40,860 nt of DNA from the NCBI GenBank assembly GCA_026398635.1, contig JAPLSM010000210.1:1-40860 (forward strand). The letters are read 5' to 3'. This document shows, in pieces, positions 31,741 to 40,439 of the stretch; the stretch's first letter is position 1, and every line of letters begins with the position of its first letter. The notes under the pieces were generated by a model, which did no database searches, had not been told where the DNA came from, and saw nothing but the letters and a program-made list of their open reading frames with translations. A program made the translations under genes and the position numbers. Source of the DNA: Spirochaetota bacterium. GTDB lineage: Bacteria; Spirochaetota; Spirochaetia; SZUA-6; Fen-1364.

Positions 31741-33971
31741 GAAACCGGTTCCCCGCCTGGCCCCGCGGCGAGCGTGCGCAATCGCTCGATGCGTACCGGA
31801 CCCTCCGATTCTGAACGCAGCGTCTTGAGGCCCGGCCCGTCCTTCGGCAGGAGCACGATCCGGTCGGGGCTCAGGCGGTACTCGCTGCCCCAGTAGGCGG
31901 ACCCGAGCGATGGCCGGCGGCATCCGCGCGGCACGGCGGGCATGGGGGCGGCCTCCTCCACCGAGATGCCCGGTGGCAGCGCCCGGTTCATGCGTTCGGC
32001 GAACCCACCCGCACCGTCGTAGGCCTCGAGCTCCACGCTCGCGATCTCTGCAGTGCTCTCGGCTCCCAGGGCGAGCGGGCTCGCGAACTCCAGCCGGGGT
32101 TTCGGGTTGAATCCCTCGGTGAACTTCGCCCGGTAGCCCGCGCGCACGAGCGAGCGCTCGAAGGCGCTCATGAGGTCCAGGTGCGAGATCCACACCGCTC
32201 TGCCCCGCTTCGCGAACCGGAAGAGAACCCGGGACGGTTCGCCGGCCGGCGCGTCGACGATGCCGGCAGGGACGATCCGCGTGTGCTCGACCTCCCGGTC
32301 GGCCTGCTCCGCCGCCGGTTCGTATACCGCGCTGCGCGACAGGGCCAGGGCGATGTCCGCCCATGGCAGGCGCTCCTCCGAGGTCCGGGGCCGGCAGGTT
32401 TCGGCCGCTGCATCCCACGGGGCTTCTGCGATGACAGAACGCCACGTGTCAGCCTGCAGGTATTCCTCCCAGGCGTCGAGGCGTGCGCCGCGCCGATACG
32501 CGGCCAGCACGAGCTCTCCCGCCCGCTCGTCTCCCCGGGACACGAGACCCTCGAGCAGCGAAAGCAGCGGCGCATGGTAGCCGATCTTGAACCCGAACCC
32601 GTGGAGGCTGTTCCTGACGCGCTGGATCGCCTCGAGCGCGTCCTGCTCGCCGAGCTGCACGGCGCGTTCGTAGGGCGTGTGCGGCTTCGGGATGAACGAG
32701 GCCACGTTGACATTGAGGGTCATGCCGGTGGCCGAGCGCACCTCGCGGAGGAAATCGACGATGGGGCCCGCCTCGTCTTCACCGGAGGCCGGAGGCAGCC
32801 CGACCATGAAGTAGAACTTCGCCGCCTTCCACCCCCGGGCCTTCGCCTCGCGCAGGATGGCGATCACCTTGTCCACCGGCACCTGCTTGCGCACGTCGAG
32901 CTGCCACTCCGGCCGCGGCGTTTCCACCGCGAAGGTGAGACCGCTCTTGCGGACTTCGGCGACCTCCGCGAGCAGTCCGAGAGCGAGCGAGTCCACGCGC
33001 AGCGACGGCAGGGAGAACGAGACCTTCTCGGCCGCCCATGCGGCGTTCAACCCCCTCACGAGGCCGTGGATGCCGGGGTAGTCGCCCGAGGAAAGCGAGG
33101 AGAGGGTGATCTCGCGGTAGCCGGCCAGCCGCACCAGGTCGGAAGCTTCCTGACGAATCGAGGCAGGATCCTTCCGCCGGCACGGGCGGTAGTAGGACGC
33201 GGCGTGGCAGAACCGGCAGGCGTTCGGGCAGCCGCGCATGATCTCCACGGTCCCGTGGTCCTGCACGACGCGCATGCTCGGTACCGGGAACGCCGCGGTC
33301 TCGGCAGCGTTCCCGAAACCACGCCAGAATGCCCGGCGCACGGGCTCCGTCCGCCCCGCGAACCATATCGAGGAGTCGCCTCGCAGGGTTTCCCGCAACG
33401 CCTCCCGCCGGGCGCCCGAGCGTTTCATGCGCGCCAGGCGCGTGAACATGCCGGTGAGCCACCCCTCAGCCTCGCCGATGAACACGCCGTCGAGGAATGC
33501 GCCGAGCGGCGCGGGGTTGGAGACGGCAGGCCCGCCCGCGATCACGATCGGGTCGCTCTCGCCGCGCTCGGCCGCCCGCAGCGGTACGCCGCCGAGATCG
33601 AGGATGGCCAACAGGTTGGTCAGGGTGAGCTCGAATCCGATCGAAAAGGCGATGAGGTCGAACGACCGCAAGGGGCGCCTGGTCTCCAGCGAGAACAGGC
33701 TCGCGCCCTCATCGCGCAGGACGGCCTCGAGGTCGGGCGCGGGCGCGAAGACACGCTCGCACGCCACCCCGTCGAGCCGGTTCAGGTCGCGGTAGATGAT
33801 CCGGACCGCCGCGTTGCACATCCCGATCTCATACAGGTCGGGGTACGAGACCGCGACGCGCAGCAACCCGTCGCCCTCCTTCACGACCGAACCGTACTCC
33901 CCGCCGGCGTAGCGGCCGGGACGCTGGACCCGGGCGAGGATACGTTCGGTACCGGCGAAATCGGCGGCCAC
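31704..33971 (-). CDS. TIGR03960 radical SAM protein fused to DUF2344
   Basis: Protein of 755 aa. The N-terminal 200 residues have the B12-binding-like fold seen in this family (VAVSYPDLYEIGMCNAAVRI, DLIAFSIGFELTLTNLLAIL, VIAGGPAVSNPAPLGAFLD). The radical SAM cluster motif is MRGCPNACRFCHAASYY (Cys near 246, 250, 253). A TIM-barrel remainder (LTFAVETPRPEWQLDVRKQV) leads to a C-terminal DUF2344/TIGR03936 domain: VLFRFAKRGRAVWISHLDLM, GYRAKFTEGFNPKPRLEFAS. In many bacteria this gene lies downstream of the mre-rod genes, often with RNase G and ribosomal genes, but its reaction is unknown. The GTG start at 33971 is separated from the rodA stop by a single base, so it belongs to the elongation operon. 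Confidence 0.9.
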   Translation of the reverse strand: MAADFAGTERILARVQRPGRYAGGEYGSVVKEGDGLLRVAVSYPDLYEIGMCNAAVRIIYRDLNRLDGVACERVFAPAPDLEAVLRDEGASLFSLETRRPLRSFDLIAFSIGFELTLTNLLAILDLGGVPLRAAERGESDPIVIAGGPAVSNPAPLGAFLDGVFIGEAEGWLTGMFTRLARMKRSGARREALRETLRGDSSIWFAGRTEPVRRAFWRGFGNAAETAAFPVPSMRVVQDHGTVEIMRGCPNACRFCHAASYYRPCRRKDPASIRQEASDLVRLAGYREITLSSLSSGDYPGIHGLVRGLNAAWAAEKVSFSLPSLRVDSLALGLLAEVAEVRKSGLTFAVETPRPEWQLDVRKQVPVDKVIAILREAKARGWKAAKFYFMVGLPPASGEDEAGPIVDFLREVRSATGMTLNVNVASFIPKPHTPYERAVQLGEQDALEAIQRVRNSLHGFGFKIGYHAPLLSLLEGLVSRGDERAGELVLAAYRRGARLDAWEEYLQADTWRSVIAEAPWDAAAETCRPRTSEERLPWADIALALSRSAVYEPAAEQADREVEHTRIVPAGIVDAPAGEPSRVLFRFAKRGRAVWISHLDLMSAFERSLVRAGYRAKFTEGFNPKPRLEFASPLALGAESTAEIASVELEAYDGAGGFAERMNRALPPGISVEEAAPMPAVPRGCRRPSLGSAYWGSEYRLSPDRIVLLPKDGPGLKTLRSESEGPVRIERLRTLAAGPGGEPVSYFEAFRSSSLS

Positions 33972-33972
33972 G

Positions 33973-35169
33973 CTAGTACCGGTGGCGGCGCCGGTTGATG
34001 TTCATGAGGATACCCGCCCCGGCGAGGGCGGTCCACAGCGACGAGCCGCCGTAGGAGAGCAGCATCAGCGGGATTCCCGTGATCGGCATGATGCCCATCG
34101 CCATACCGATGTTGACGAGCACATGGAAGAACAGCATTGCGAGGATGCCGGTGCCGGTGAGCAGCGAATAGTCCTCGCGCGAGCCCCAGACGACCGACAG
34201 CCCCCTCAACAATATGACGAGAAAGAGGCCGAGCACGAAGACCCCGCCCAGGAACCCCCACTCCTCGGCGAGGATGGAGAAGATGAAGTCCGTGCTCTGC
34301 TGGGGCAGGTACTGAAGCTGGCTCTGGGTGCCCTGGAGCCAGCCCTTGCCGAAGAGGCCGCCCGAGCCGATGGCCGTGACGGACTGGAGGATGTTCCACC
34401 CGGCGCCGGTCCAGGCGATCCAGTAGAAGTGGCGCCGTTTCGTCCATCGCCAGCCGAGGACCGCGAGACCCGTGACCGCCGCGGCAGCCGCGAGCACGTA
34501 CGCGAGAAACGTGGGGTCACCGATCAGCCCGAGAACGGCGCCGCCCCGCTGCATCGCCGTGAGCACGACGGGCACCGCGACCAGCATCACGGCGGCGAGG
34601 CCGGCGGCGAGCAGGAAGGCGAGGTGCCGCGCCTCGGCTCCGGCGATGAAGGCCATGCCGAGAAAGATCGGGATGAAGACGAGGGCGGTCCCCAGATCCG
34701 GCTGCAGCATGACGAGGCCCATCGGCACCAGGATGATGAGCAGACCGAGGAGGAACCGGGGGAGCTCGCGGATGCCGTTGCCGATGCCCGTGAAGTACAC
34801 GCCGAGGAAGAGGATTGTCGTTATCTTCATGAACTCGGAGGGCTGCACGCCCAGCTCGCCGATGCCCAGCCAGGCCCGGGCGCCGTTCACCTCCCGGCCG
34901 AAGAGCAGCGTGACGACGATCAGCAGCAGGTTTCCTGCGTAGATGCCGAGGGCGTACGTGCGCAGTGTGGCGAGGTTGAAGAACGTCAGGAACAGCATGA
35001 GCGCGACGCCCGTTGCCGCCCAGACGAGCTGGCGGATCCAGGCCCCCGAGCTCCGTGCGCTGCCGGTGTCCAGGCCGGCGGAATAGATGAACAGTACGCC
35101 GACCGCGACGAGCAACAGGACCGCCGCCGGAAGCATCAGGTCGAACGGCGAGAGTGACGGGCGCTTCAC
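33973..35169 (-). CDS. rodA: SEDS-family peptidoglycan polymerase RodA
   Basis: Protein of 398 aa with about ten membrane helices. The RodA signature is strong: GSGGLFGKGWLQGTQSQLQY followed by LPQQSTDFIFSILAEEWGF, and the final LLSYGGSSLWTALAGAG. RodA polymerises lipid II into glycan strands along the lateral wall with PBP2. It starts with GTG at 35169, overlapping the mrdA stop as GTGA, so translational coupling with its partner transpeptidase is likely. Confidence 0.96.
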   Translation of the reverse strand: MKRPSLSPFDLMLPAAVLLLVAVGVLFIYSAGLDTGSARSSGAWIRQLVWAATGVALMLFLTFFNLATLRTYALGIYAGNLLLIVVTLLFGREVNGARAWLGIGELGVQPSEFMKITTILFLGVYFTGIGNGIRELPRFLLGLLIILVPMGLVMLQPDLGTALVFIPIFLGMAFIAGAEARHLAFLLAAGLAAVMLVAVPVVLTAMQRGGAVLGLIGDPTFLAYVLAAAAAVTGLAVLGWRWTKRRHFYWIAWTGAGWNILQSVTAIGSGGLFGKGWLQGTQSQLQYLPQQSTDFIFSILAEEWGFLGGVFVLGLFLVILLRGLSVVWGSREDYSLLTGTGILAMLFFHVLVNIGMAMGIMPITGIPLMLLSYGGSSLWTALAGAGILMNINRRRHRY

Positions 35170-37028
35170 TCGATCCTCCGGGTAGCTGCCTCCGCGTACC
35201 ACGGCTTCAGGGCGGCGAGGGTTTCCTCGAAGGACATGCCGGAGAAGATGGCGTGGAGGATGAGGTTGGCCGCCTTGGGCGCCCACCACTCCCAGTTCTC
35301 CGAGGCCTCGACCATGGTCACCACCACGACCCGGTCCTCCGGCTTGTCGGTCTTAAACGGCGCGTAGGCGGCGAACCAGGAGTGCCACTGCTTCTCGACG
35401 CCCGTTTCGCTGGTGCCGGTCTTGCCCGCCACCTCGACGGCCGGGGTGTCGACCACGACCGCGGCGGTGCCCTTTGTGATGACCCCGCGCATCGCCTCCT
35501 GGACGAAAGCCCACGTCTCCTTGCTCACCCGGGAGCTGTGCAGGACCTCAGGCTGCACGCGCTCGATGACCGCCCCGCTCACCGGGTCGCGGGTCTCCTT
35601 CAGGAGGTGGGGTTTGTAGATGGTCCCGCCGTTGGCGATGAGGGCCACCATGTTGGCCATCTGCATCGGTGAGACGGTCAGATCGCCCTGCCCGATTGCG
35701 ATGTTGAGGGTATCGCCGCCGACCCACTTCGTGTGCCGGGTCTTCTCCTTCCACTCCGGGGTGGGCAGAAGCCCGACGCGCTCCTCGGGCAGGTCGATCC
35801 CCGTCGCCGCACCGAGGCCGAACTCGCGGGCATACGAGACGATCCGCTCGACACCGAGGCCATCCTCCTCGCGGGCGAGTGTCCAGAAGAAGACATCGCA
35901 GGACTGCGCGAGCCCCCCCATGAGGTCGAGATAGCCGTGACCCTCCTTCTTCCAGCAGTTGAAGGTCCGGTCCCCGTAGTCGATCTTCCCGGTGCACCGA
36001 ACCGTCTTGGTGAGAGGGAACGACCGCTCCTCGACCGCCGCGGTGGTCAGCACCATCTTGAACGTCGAGGCCGGCGGGTACACGGACTGGATTGCCCGGT
36101 TGAGGAAGGGGAACGACGGGTCGGCGGCGAGCCCCGTGAAGTACGCGCCGCCGTCGGTGTCGAAGAAGCGGTTCGGGTCGAACGACGGGTACGACACCAG
36201 CGCGAGCACCTCGCCCGTGGACGGCCGCAGCACGACGACCGAGCCGCGCCGGTTGCCGAGCGCTTGCTCTGCGATCTTCTGGATGCGCCGGTCTATCGTG
36301 AGCACGATGTCGAGGCCGGGGGTCGGCGTCACCACTTCCTCGTCGTTTGCCTCCAGGCGCCGCTCCTGGACGTCGACCCGACGGTAGCGCTTGCCGTCCC
36401 GGCCGCGCAGGACCTCGTCGTACTGCCGCTCGATGCCGCTCTTGCCGAGCACCGAAGCGACATCGTAGCCGCGGTTGTAGAGCACCTGCAGCTCTTCGCG
36501 GGTGATGTCCCCGACGTACCCGATGACATGGGCGAGGGATCCGGCCTCGAGGTAGTTGCGGACGGGCTTGTCGCGCCAGGTGACCCCCGGGAACCGTTCT
36601 CTGTGTTCCGCGAGGTACGAGACGGTCGCGAGGGGCACCCCGCCCCGTACCTCCACCGGCTGGTAGCTCTTCCACGTCTTCTCGGGAACCCGTCGCTCGA
36701 CCTCTTCGAGCGGCAGTGACAGGACGGCGGCCAGGCGCTCAAGCAATCCTGCGAGCTGGCCGGCGGGTACCTCGGCGGGCGACAGGTCGACGGCGAACGA
36801 GTCCACGTTGAATACCAGGGGGATGTCCGCGCTGCGGTCGAAGACCTCACCCCGCTGGGCCGGAATGACCGCCTCGCGCGAGGACACCTCCTTGGCCCGC
36901 TGCTTGAACTCCCCGCCGCGCACGATCTGCATCGAAAAGAGGTAGAGGGCCAGCAGGCCGACGCCGCCGACGAAAATGACGGTGAGCGCGAAGAACCGCC
37001 TGCGCAGGCGGCGCTCGCCGTTCTGCAT
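35166..37028 (-). CDS. mrdA: Penicillin-binding protein 2 (elongation transpeptidase)
   Basis: Protein of 620 aa. One N-terminal membrane helix (FFALTVIFVGGVGLLALYLF), a pedestal domain (VIPAQRGEVFDRSADIPLVF, YLEAGSLAHVIGYVGDITRE) and a transpeptidase domain with SxxK in PPASTFKM (near 317), SxD-type motif in LAQSCDVFFW and KTG in VEVAGKTGTSE (near 535). It cross-links peptidoglycan during lateral growth and is the target of mecillinam-type beta-lactams. The ATG overlaps the mreD stop by one base (TGATG). Flanked by mreD and rodA, as in most rod-shaped or helical bacteria with this operon. Confidence 0.96.
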   Translation of the reverse strand: MQNGERRLRRRFFALTVIFVGGVGLLALYLFSMQIVRGGEFKQRAKEVSSREAVIPAQRGEVFDRSADIPLVFNVDSFAVDLSPAEVPAGQLAGLLERLAAVLSLPLEEVERRVPEKTWKSYQPVEVRGGVPLATVSYLAEHRERFPGVTWRDKPVRNYLEAGSLAHVIGYVGDITREELQVLYNRGYDVASVLGKSGIERQYDEVLRGRDGKRYRRVDVQERRLEANDEEVVTPTPGLDIVLTIDRRIQKIAEQALGNRRGSVVVLRPSTGEVLALVSYPSFDPNRFFDTDGGAYFTGLAADPSFPFLNRAIQSVYPPASTFKMVLTTAAVEERSFPLTKTVRCTGKIDYGDRTFNCWKKEGHGYLDLMGGLAQSCDVFFWTLAREEDGLGVERIVSYAREFGLGAATGIDLPEERVGLLPTPEWKEKTRHTKWVGGDTLNIAIGQGDLTVSPMQMANMVALIANGGTIYKPHLLKETRDPVSGAVIERVQPEVLHSSRVSKETWAFVQEAMRGVITKGTAAVVVDTPAVEVAGKTGTSETGVEKQWHSWFAAYAPFKTDKPEDRVVVVTMVEASENWEWWAPKAANLILHAIFSGMSFEETLAALKPWYAEAATRRIE

Positions 37029-37543
37029 CAGGGGTTCACTTTCTCCACTTGCCGGAAGACCTTCAGGAGGTTGAGGAGTGCGAACAGGAACGGAGCGGCG
37101 AGGGCATTATAGCCCGCCTCGATCCAGAGCCTGCCGGTAAAATAAAGGAAGCCGGACGCCTTCAGGCCGAAGACGAGGGAGACGAGCCCCGATATGAGGC
37201 CCTTGAGGATCGTGGCGACAATCGTCAGCACGATGGGCATCAGCAGCGGGTCCACGAACACGTTGCCTGAGAAGATCCCGTAGAGGAAGCCGATCAGCGT
37301 GCGCAGGAGCATGTGGAATCCGACCGGCGACGCGCTCACCAGGTCCTCCACGATGCCCGAGGCGAACCCCGCCACCTGGGCCGTCATCGAGCCCCGGCGC
37401 AGCGCCACGAAGACGAGCACGATGAGCGCGAGATCCGGCCGCACGCCGAGGATGGCGATCCGGCCGAGTATGGTCGACTGCAGCACGACGCAGGCGGCGA
37501 GGATCACGAAGGCGACGACGATCGCTTTGAGGTCGCGGCCCAT
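37028..37543 (-). CDS. mreD: Rod shape-determining protein MreD
   Basis: Protein of 171 aa, all hydrophobic with five or six membrane helices. Family features include an early RPDLALIVLVFVALRRGSM and GFASGIVEDLVSASPVGFHM (the conserved G..D....P.G segment). It is an integral-membrane member of the elongasome linking MreC/MreB to lipid II enzymes. It starts at ATG 37543, sharing one base with the mreC stop (TGATG). Confidence 0.93.
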   Translation of the reverse strand: MGRDLKAIVVAFVILAACVVLQSTILGRIAILGVRPDLALIVLVFVALRRGSMTAQVAGFASGIVEDLVSASPVGFHMLLRTLIGFLYGIFSGNVFVDPLLMPIVLTIVATILKGLISGLVSLVFGLKASGFLYFTGRLWIEAGYNALAAPFLFALLNLLKVFRQVEKVNP

Positions 37544-38397
37544 CAGGGTGACTCCGTGCCGCCGAGCACGAACACGTACTCGAGCCGGTCGAAGTCTATG
37601 ACCGGTTCGACCTCGAGGGTGAGCGAGGTCTCGTACGTCTCGGCCCGGATATCACGCACCCGGCCGACGTTGATTCCGGCCGGGTACAAGCCGCCCAGCC
37701 CTGCGGTCACGACCAGGTCGCCGTACTCGATGCGGTCAGCGGCGATCTTCTTGACGTAGCGCATCAGCAGCGTGGCCCGGTCGGCGCCCTGACCGCTCGC
37801 CAGGCCCTCGAAGCGCGACTTGTCGAGCCGGGCCGACACCTGGCAGGAGGGGTCGTAGAGGGGCAGCACCTGGGAGGTGCCGGGTCCTACGGCGACCACC
37901 CGGCCCACGAGCCCCTCGAGTTCCTCCTGGAAGGCCACCACGGGCATGTCGATGCGGATGCCGTGTCGGGTCCCCTTGTTGAGGGTTATCGTCGAGAAGA
38001 GGTTGTCGTGGTCCTTCGCGATGACCCCGGCGGCGATTCGCGCGAGGGGAAGCGCCTGGGCGAGGCCGAGCTGCTCTCGCAGATAGGCGTTCTCGCGGCG
38101 CAGCTCCACCGCCTCGCGCGCGGTCCGGTCGGAGTCCGCCAGGCGTGAGCGCGCCGCCGTGAGCTCCTCGCGCGCCAGCCGCAGCTGGCGGATGGAGCCC
38201 GCGGTGTCGCCGAACCAGCGGACGAAACCCGTGACGCCCTTCTGGAAGAAGCCGGCCACCGACAGGCCGATCTCCTTGGGCTTGATGATCACGGCCTTGT
38301 TGGACACGAGCAGGCACAGGAGCGATATCGCGAGCAGGAGGGCGAGCGTGACGCCTCGCCGGTGGCGGCCGACGAACCCCTCGAACGGGCCAGACAT
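37543..38397 (-). CDS. mreC: Rod shape-determining protein MreC
   Basis: Protein of 284 aa. A short cytoplasmic tail, one membrane helix (VTLALLLAISLLCLLVSNKA), a coiled coil (about 70-115, LRLAREELTAARSRLADSDR) and a periplasmic beta domain: RIAAGVIAKDHDNLFSTITL, NKGTRHGIRIDMPVVAFQEE, GLVGRVVAVGPGTSQVLPLY and DLVVTAGLGGLYPAGINVG. These are the standard MreC blocks. MreC activates PBP2-RodA from the periplasm. It follows mreB by 6 bp. Confidence 0.95.
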   Translation of the reverse strand: MSGPFEGFVGRHRRGVTLALLLAISLLCLLVSNKAVIIKPKEIGLSVAGFFQKGVTGFVRWFGDTAGSIRQLRLAREELTAARSRLADSDRTAREAVELRRENAYLREQLGLAQALPLARIAAGVIAKDHDNLFSTITLNKGTRHGIRIDMPVVAFQEELEGLVGRVVAVGPGTSQVLPLYDPSCQVSARLDKSRFEGLASGQGADRATLLMRYVKKIAADRIEYGDLVVTAGLGGLYPAGINVGRVRDIRAETYETSLTLEVEPVIDFDRLEYVFVLGGTESP

Positions 38398-38403
38398 GGC
38401 GTA

Positions 38404-39441
38404 TCAGGTCTTCACGTTGAAGTACTTGGAGCCCTTTTCCTTGCCCATGCTTTCGAGGAACTTGCCTGCCCCGAGGGCCACGCAGAGCAGGGGGTTCTCG
38501 GCGAGGATGACGGGAACGCCGGTTTCCTTCGAGATGAGCTTCGGGAAGCCCTTCAACAGCGACCCGCCTCCGGTCATGACGATTCCGCGCTCCACGATGT
38601 CCGCGGCGAGCTCTGGCGGGGTCTGACCGAGGGTCTTCTTGATCTCCTCGAGCACGGTGTTGATGGGCTCCTGGAGCGCCTCGCGCACCTCCACCGAGTC
38701 CATCTCGAGCTTGCGCGGCAGGCCCGTGATGGCGTCGGTGCCCTTGATCTCCATCTTGTCGATCTTCTTGTCCGGCGAGGCATTGCCGATGGTGATCTTC
38801 ACGTTCTCGGCCGTTGACTCCCCGATGATGAGGTTGTGCACGTTGCGCACGTGCTTGATGATGGCCTCGTCGAACTCGTCGCCGCCGACCCGGATGGCGT
38901 TGGAGACGACCATGCCGCCGAGGGAGATGACGGAAATTTCCGTGGTGCCGCCGCCGACGTCGCAGATCATGTGCCCGGCCGGCTCGAGAATGGGGATGTT
39001 GGCGCCGATGGCCGCAGCCATCGACTCCTGGATCAGGTAGACCTCGCGGGCGCCTGCCTGCTCGGCGGAGTCGCGCACGGCGCGCTTCTCGACCTCGGTG
39101 ATGCAGGTGGGCACGCCGATCACCATGCGCGGCTTCACGAACCAGCGCCGGGCGATGACCTTCTCGATGAAGAAGCGGATCATCTTCTCGGTGGCTTCGA
39201 AGTCCGCGATGACGCCGTCGCGCAGCGGCCTGATGGCCACGATGTCGCCGGGGGTCTTCCAGAGCATCTTCTTTGCTTCCGTGCCGACCGCGACGACCTT
39301 CTTGGTACCGCGCTCCATGGCGACGACCGATGGCTCGCAAAGCACGATGCCCTTGCCGCGCACGTGCACCAAGGTGTTGCACGTGCCGAGGTCGATGCCC
39401 AGATCGGTCGAGAAGGCTTCGAACAGCTTGCCCCACGCCAT
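38404..39441 (-). CDS. mreB: Cell-shape actin homologue MreB
   Basis: Protein of 345 aa, full length. The actin-fold signatures are all present: phosphate 1 [60 protein letters not shown], phosphate 2 [19 protein letters not shown], and the adenosine motif [20 protein letters not shown]. It forms membrane-bound filaments that orient lateral wall synthesis. Its message carries a run of eight G residues (template C8 at 39451-39458) ending nine bases before the ATG, in the ribosome-site position. First shape gene of the operon, 30 bp after the TPR gene. Confidence 0.97.
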   Translation of the reverse strand: MAWGKLFEAFSTDLGIDLGTCNTLVHVRGKGIVLCEPSVVAMERGTKKVVAVGTEAKKMLWKTPGDIVAIRPLRDGVIADFEATEKMIRFFIEKVIARRWFVKPRMVIGVPTCITEVEKRAVRDSAEQAGAREVYLIQESMAAAIGANIPILEPAGHMICDVGGGTTEISVISLGGMVVSNAIRVGGDEFDEAIIKHVRNVHNLIIGESTAENVKITIGNASPDKKIDKMEIKGTDAITGLPRKLEMDSVEVREALQEPINTVLEEIKKTLGQTPPELAADIVERGIVMTGGGSLLKGFPKLISKETGVPVILAENPLLCVALGAGKFLESMGKEKGSKYFNVKT

Positions 39442-39450
39442 CAGTCGGTT

Positions 39451-39458
39451 CCCCCCCC
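39451..39458 (-). repeat. G8 homopolymer in the mreB ribosome-binding region
   Basis: Eight consecutive C on the plus strand give G8 in the mreB leader, nine bases upstream of its ATG at 39441. It replaces a normal GGAGG-type ribosome site. Homopolymeric tracts of this length can slip during replication. Confidence 0.7.
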
Positions 39459-39471
39459 GTATCCGGCAGCC

Positions 39472-40413
39472 CTACTTGAAAAGGCGCAGCCGGGCCCCGA
39501 AGTGCTGGTTGTCGAGCCCGAAGGCTGCCCGCCACTCGGCCCTGGCCTTCACCGCGTCGTTCATCCGAACGTACACCTCGCCGAGAAAGAAATGCGCGTC
39601 GGCCGACCGGGGGTCGAGCTCGACGAGCGCGAGGTACTGTTCCTCCGCCTTGAACACCTCGCCCTGGTCGAGGTAGATCTCCCCCAGCTTGAAGCGCGCC
39701 TGCCGCTCGATGGCCTTGTCTTCAGTCTTGTTGAGGGCCCGCAGGAGGTAGTCAACCGCCTCGCCAGTGTGCTTCATCTGTAGGTAAGTCTGCCCGATTG
39801 TCAAGAGCAGGATGTCGCTCGGCCCCTCCTCAAGGGCCCGGAGGAACGCCGCGAGACCCTTCTCGGGATCGCCGAGCTGTGACCACGCCATGCCGAGGTA
39901 CTCGTAGCTGTCCGGCCGCACGTACCCCCGGTCGATCGCGCTCTGCATGAAGGAGATGGTCTGGTCGTAATAAAATTTTCCGCGGTGGTAGGAGGCCTTC
40001 GCGAGAATGTACTCGATCTCGGGGGCGAGCTGGCTCGAGACGAGCCGGGCCCGGCGCAGGCTGACCACCGCCTCGTCGAGCCAGGGAGCGCGCTCCTCCA
40101 CAGTACCCTCGCCCACCCCCTTCTGGAACGCGGCAAACCCCCGGAACGCGAGGGCGCCCGGATTGAGCGGATCACGCTTCAGCAACGCCTCAGAGGCGGC
40201 GAGCGCCTCGTCGTAGCGTCCTTCGCTCCAGAGCGTGGAAAGCTCCGCCACCGTGTGGCGTGCCTCGCGGGGGCGGAACAGCCACCGGTCGACACGCAGC
40301 ACCGCCGCGAGGATTCCGGCGATCACGACCACCGCAGCGATAGCCGCGACGACGACCGCACGCCGGCCCTTCCGCCGAGAACTCGAGTGGTAATGATCGT
40401 AGGTGCGGATCAT
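39472..40413 (-). CDS. Membrane-anchored TPR protein preceding mreB
   Basis: Protein of 313 aa. A short cytoplasmic N-terminus rich in His, Ser and Arg (MIRTYDHYHSSSRRKGRR) leads to a membrane helix (AVVVAAIAAVVVIAGILAAV). The periplasmic part is a solenoid of TPRs: YDEALAASEALLKRDPLNPG, RPDSYEYLGMAWSQLGDPEK, FKLGEIYLDQGEVFKAEEQY and ADAHFFLGEVYVRMNDAVKA. It contains no catalytic motif. Treponemes carry a TPR gene in this position before mreB as far as I recall, so it may be a scaffold for the wall-synthesis complex. The ATG at 40413 is 26 nt downstream of the 3' end of RNase P RNA; only a weak GGGATGA precedes it. Confidence 0.82.
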   Translation of the reverse strand: MIRTYDHYHSSSRRKGRRAVVVAAIAAVVVIAGILAAVLRVDRWLFRPREARHTVAELSTLWSEGRYDEALAASEALLKRDPLNPGALAFRGFAAFQKGVGEGTVEERAPWLDEAVVSLRRARLVSSQLAPEIEYILAKASYHRGKFYYDQTISFMQSAIDRGYVRPDSYEYLGMAWSQLGDPEKGLAAFLRALEEGPSDILLLTIGQTYLQMKHTGEAVDYLLRALNKTEDKAIERQARFKLGEIYLDQGEVFKAEEQYLALVELDPRSADAHFFLGEVYVRMNDAVKARAEWRAAFGLDNQHFGARLRLFK

Positions 40414-40439
40414 GACCGGTTCATCCCGGGAAAAGAATG

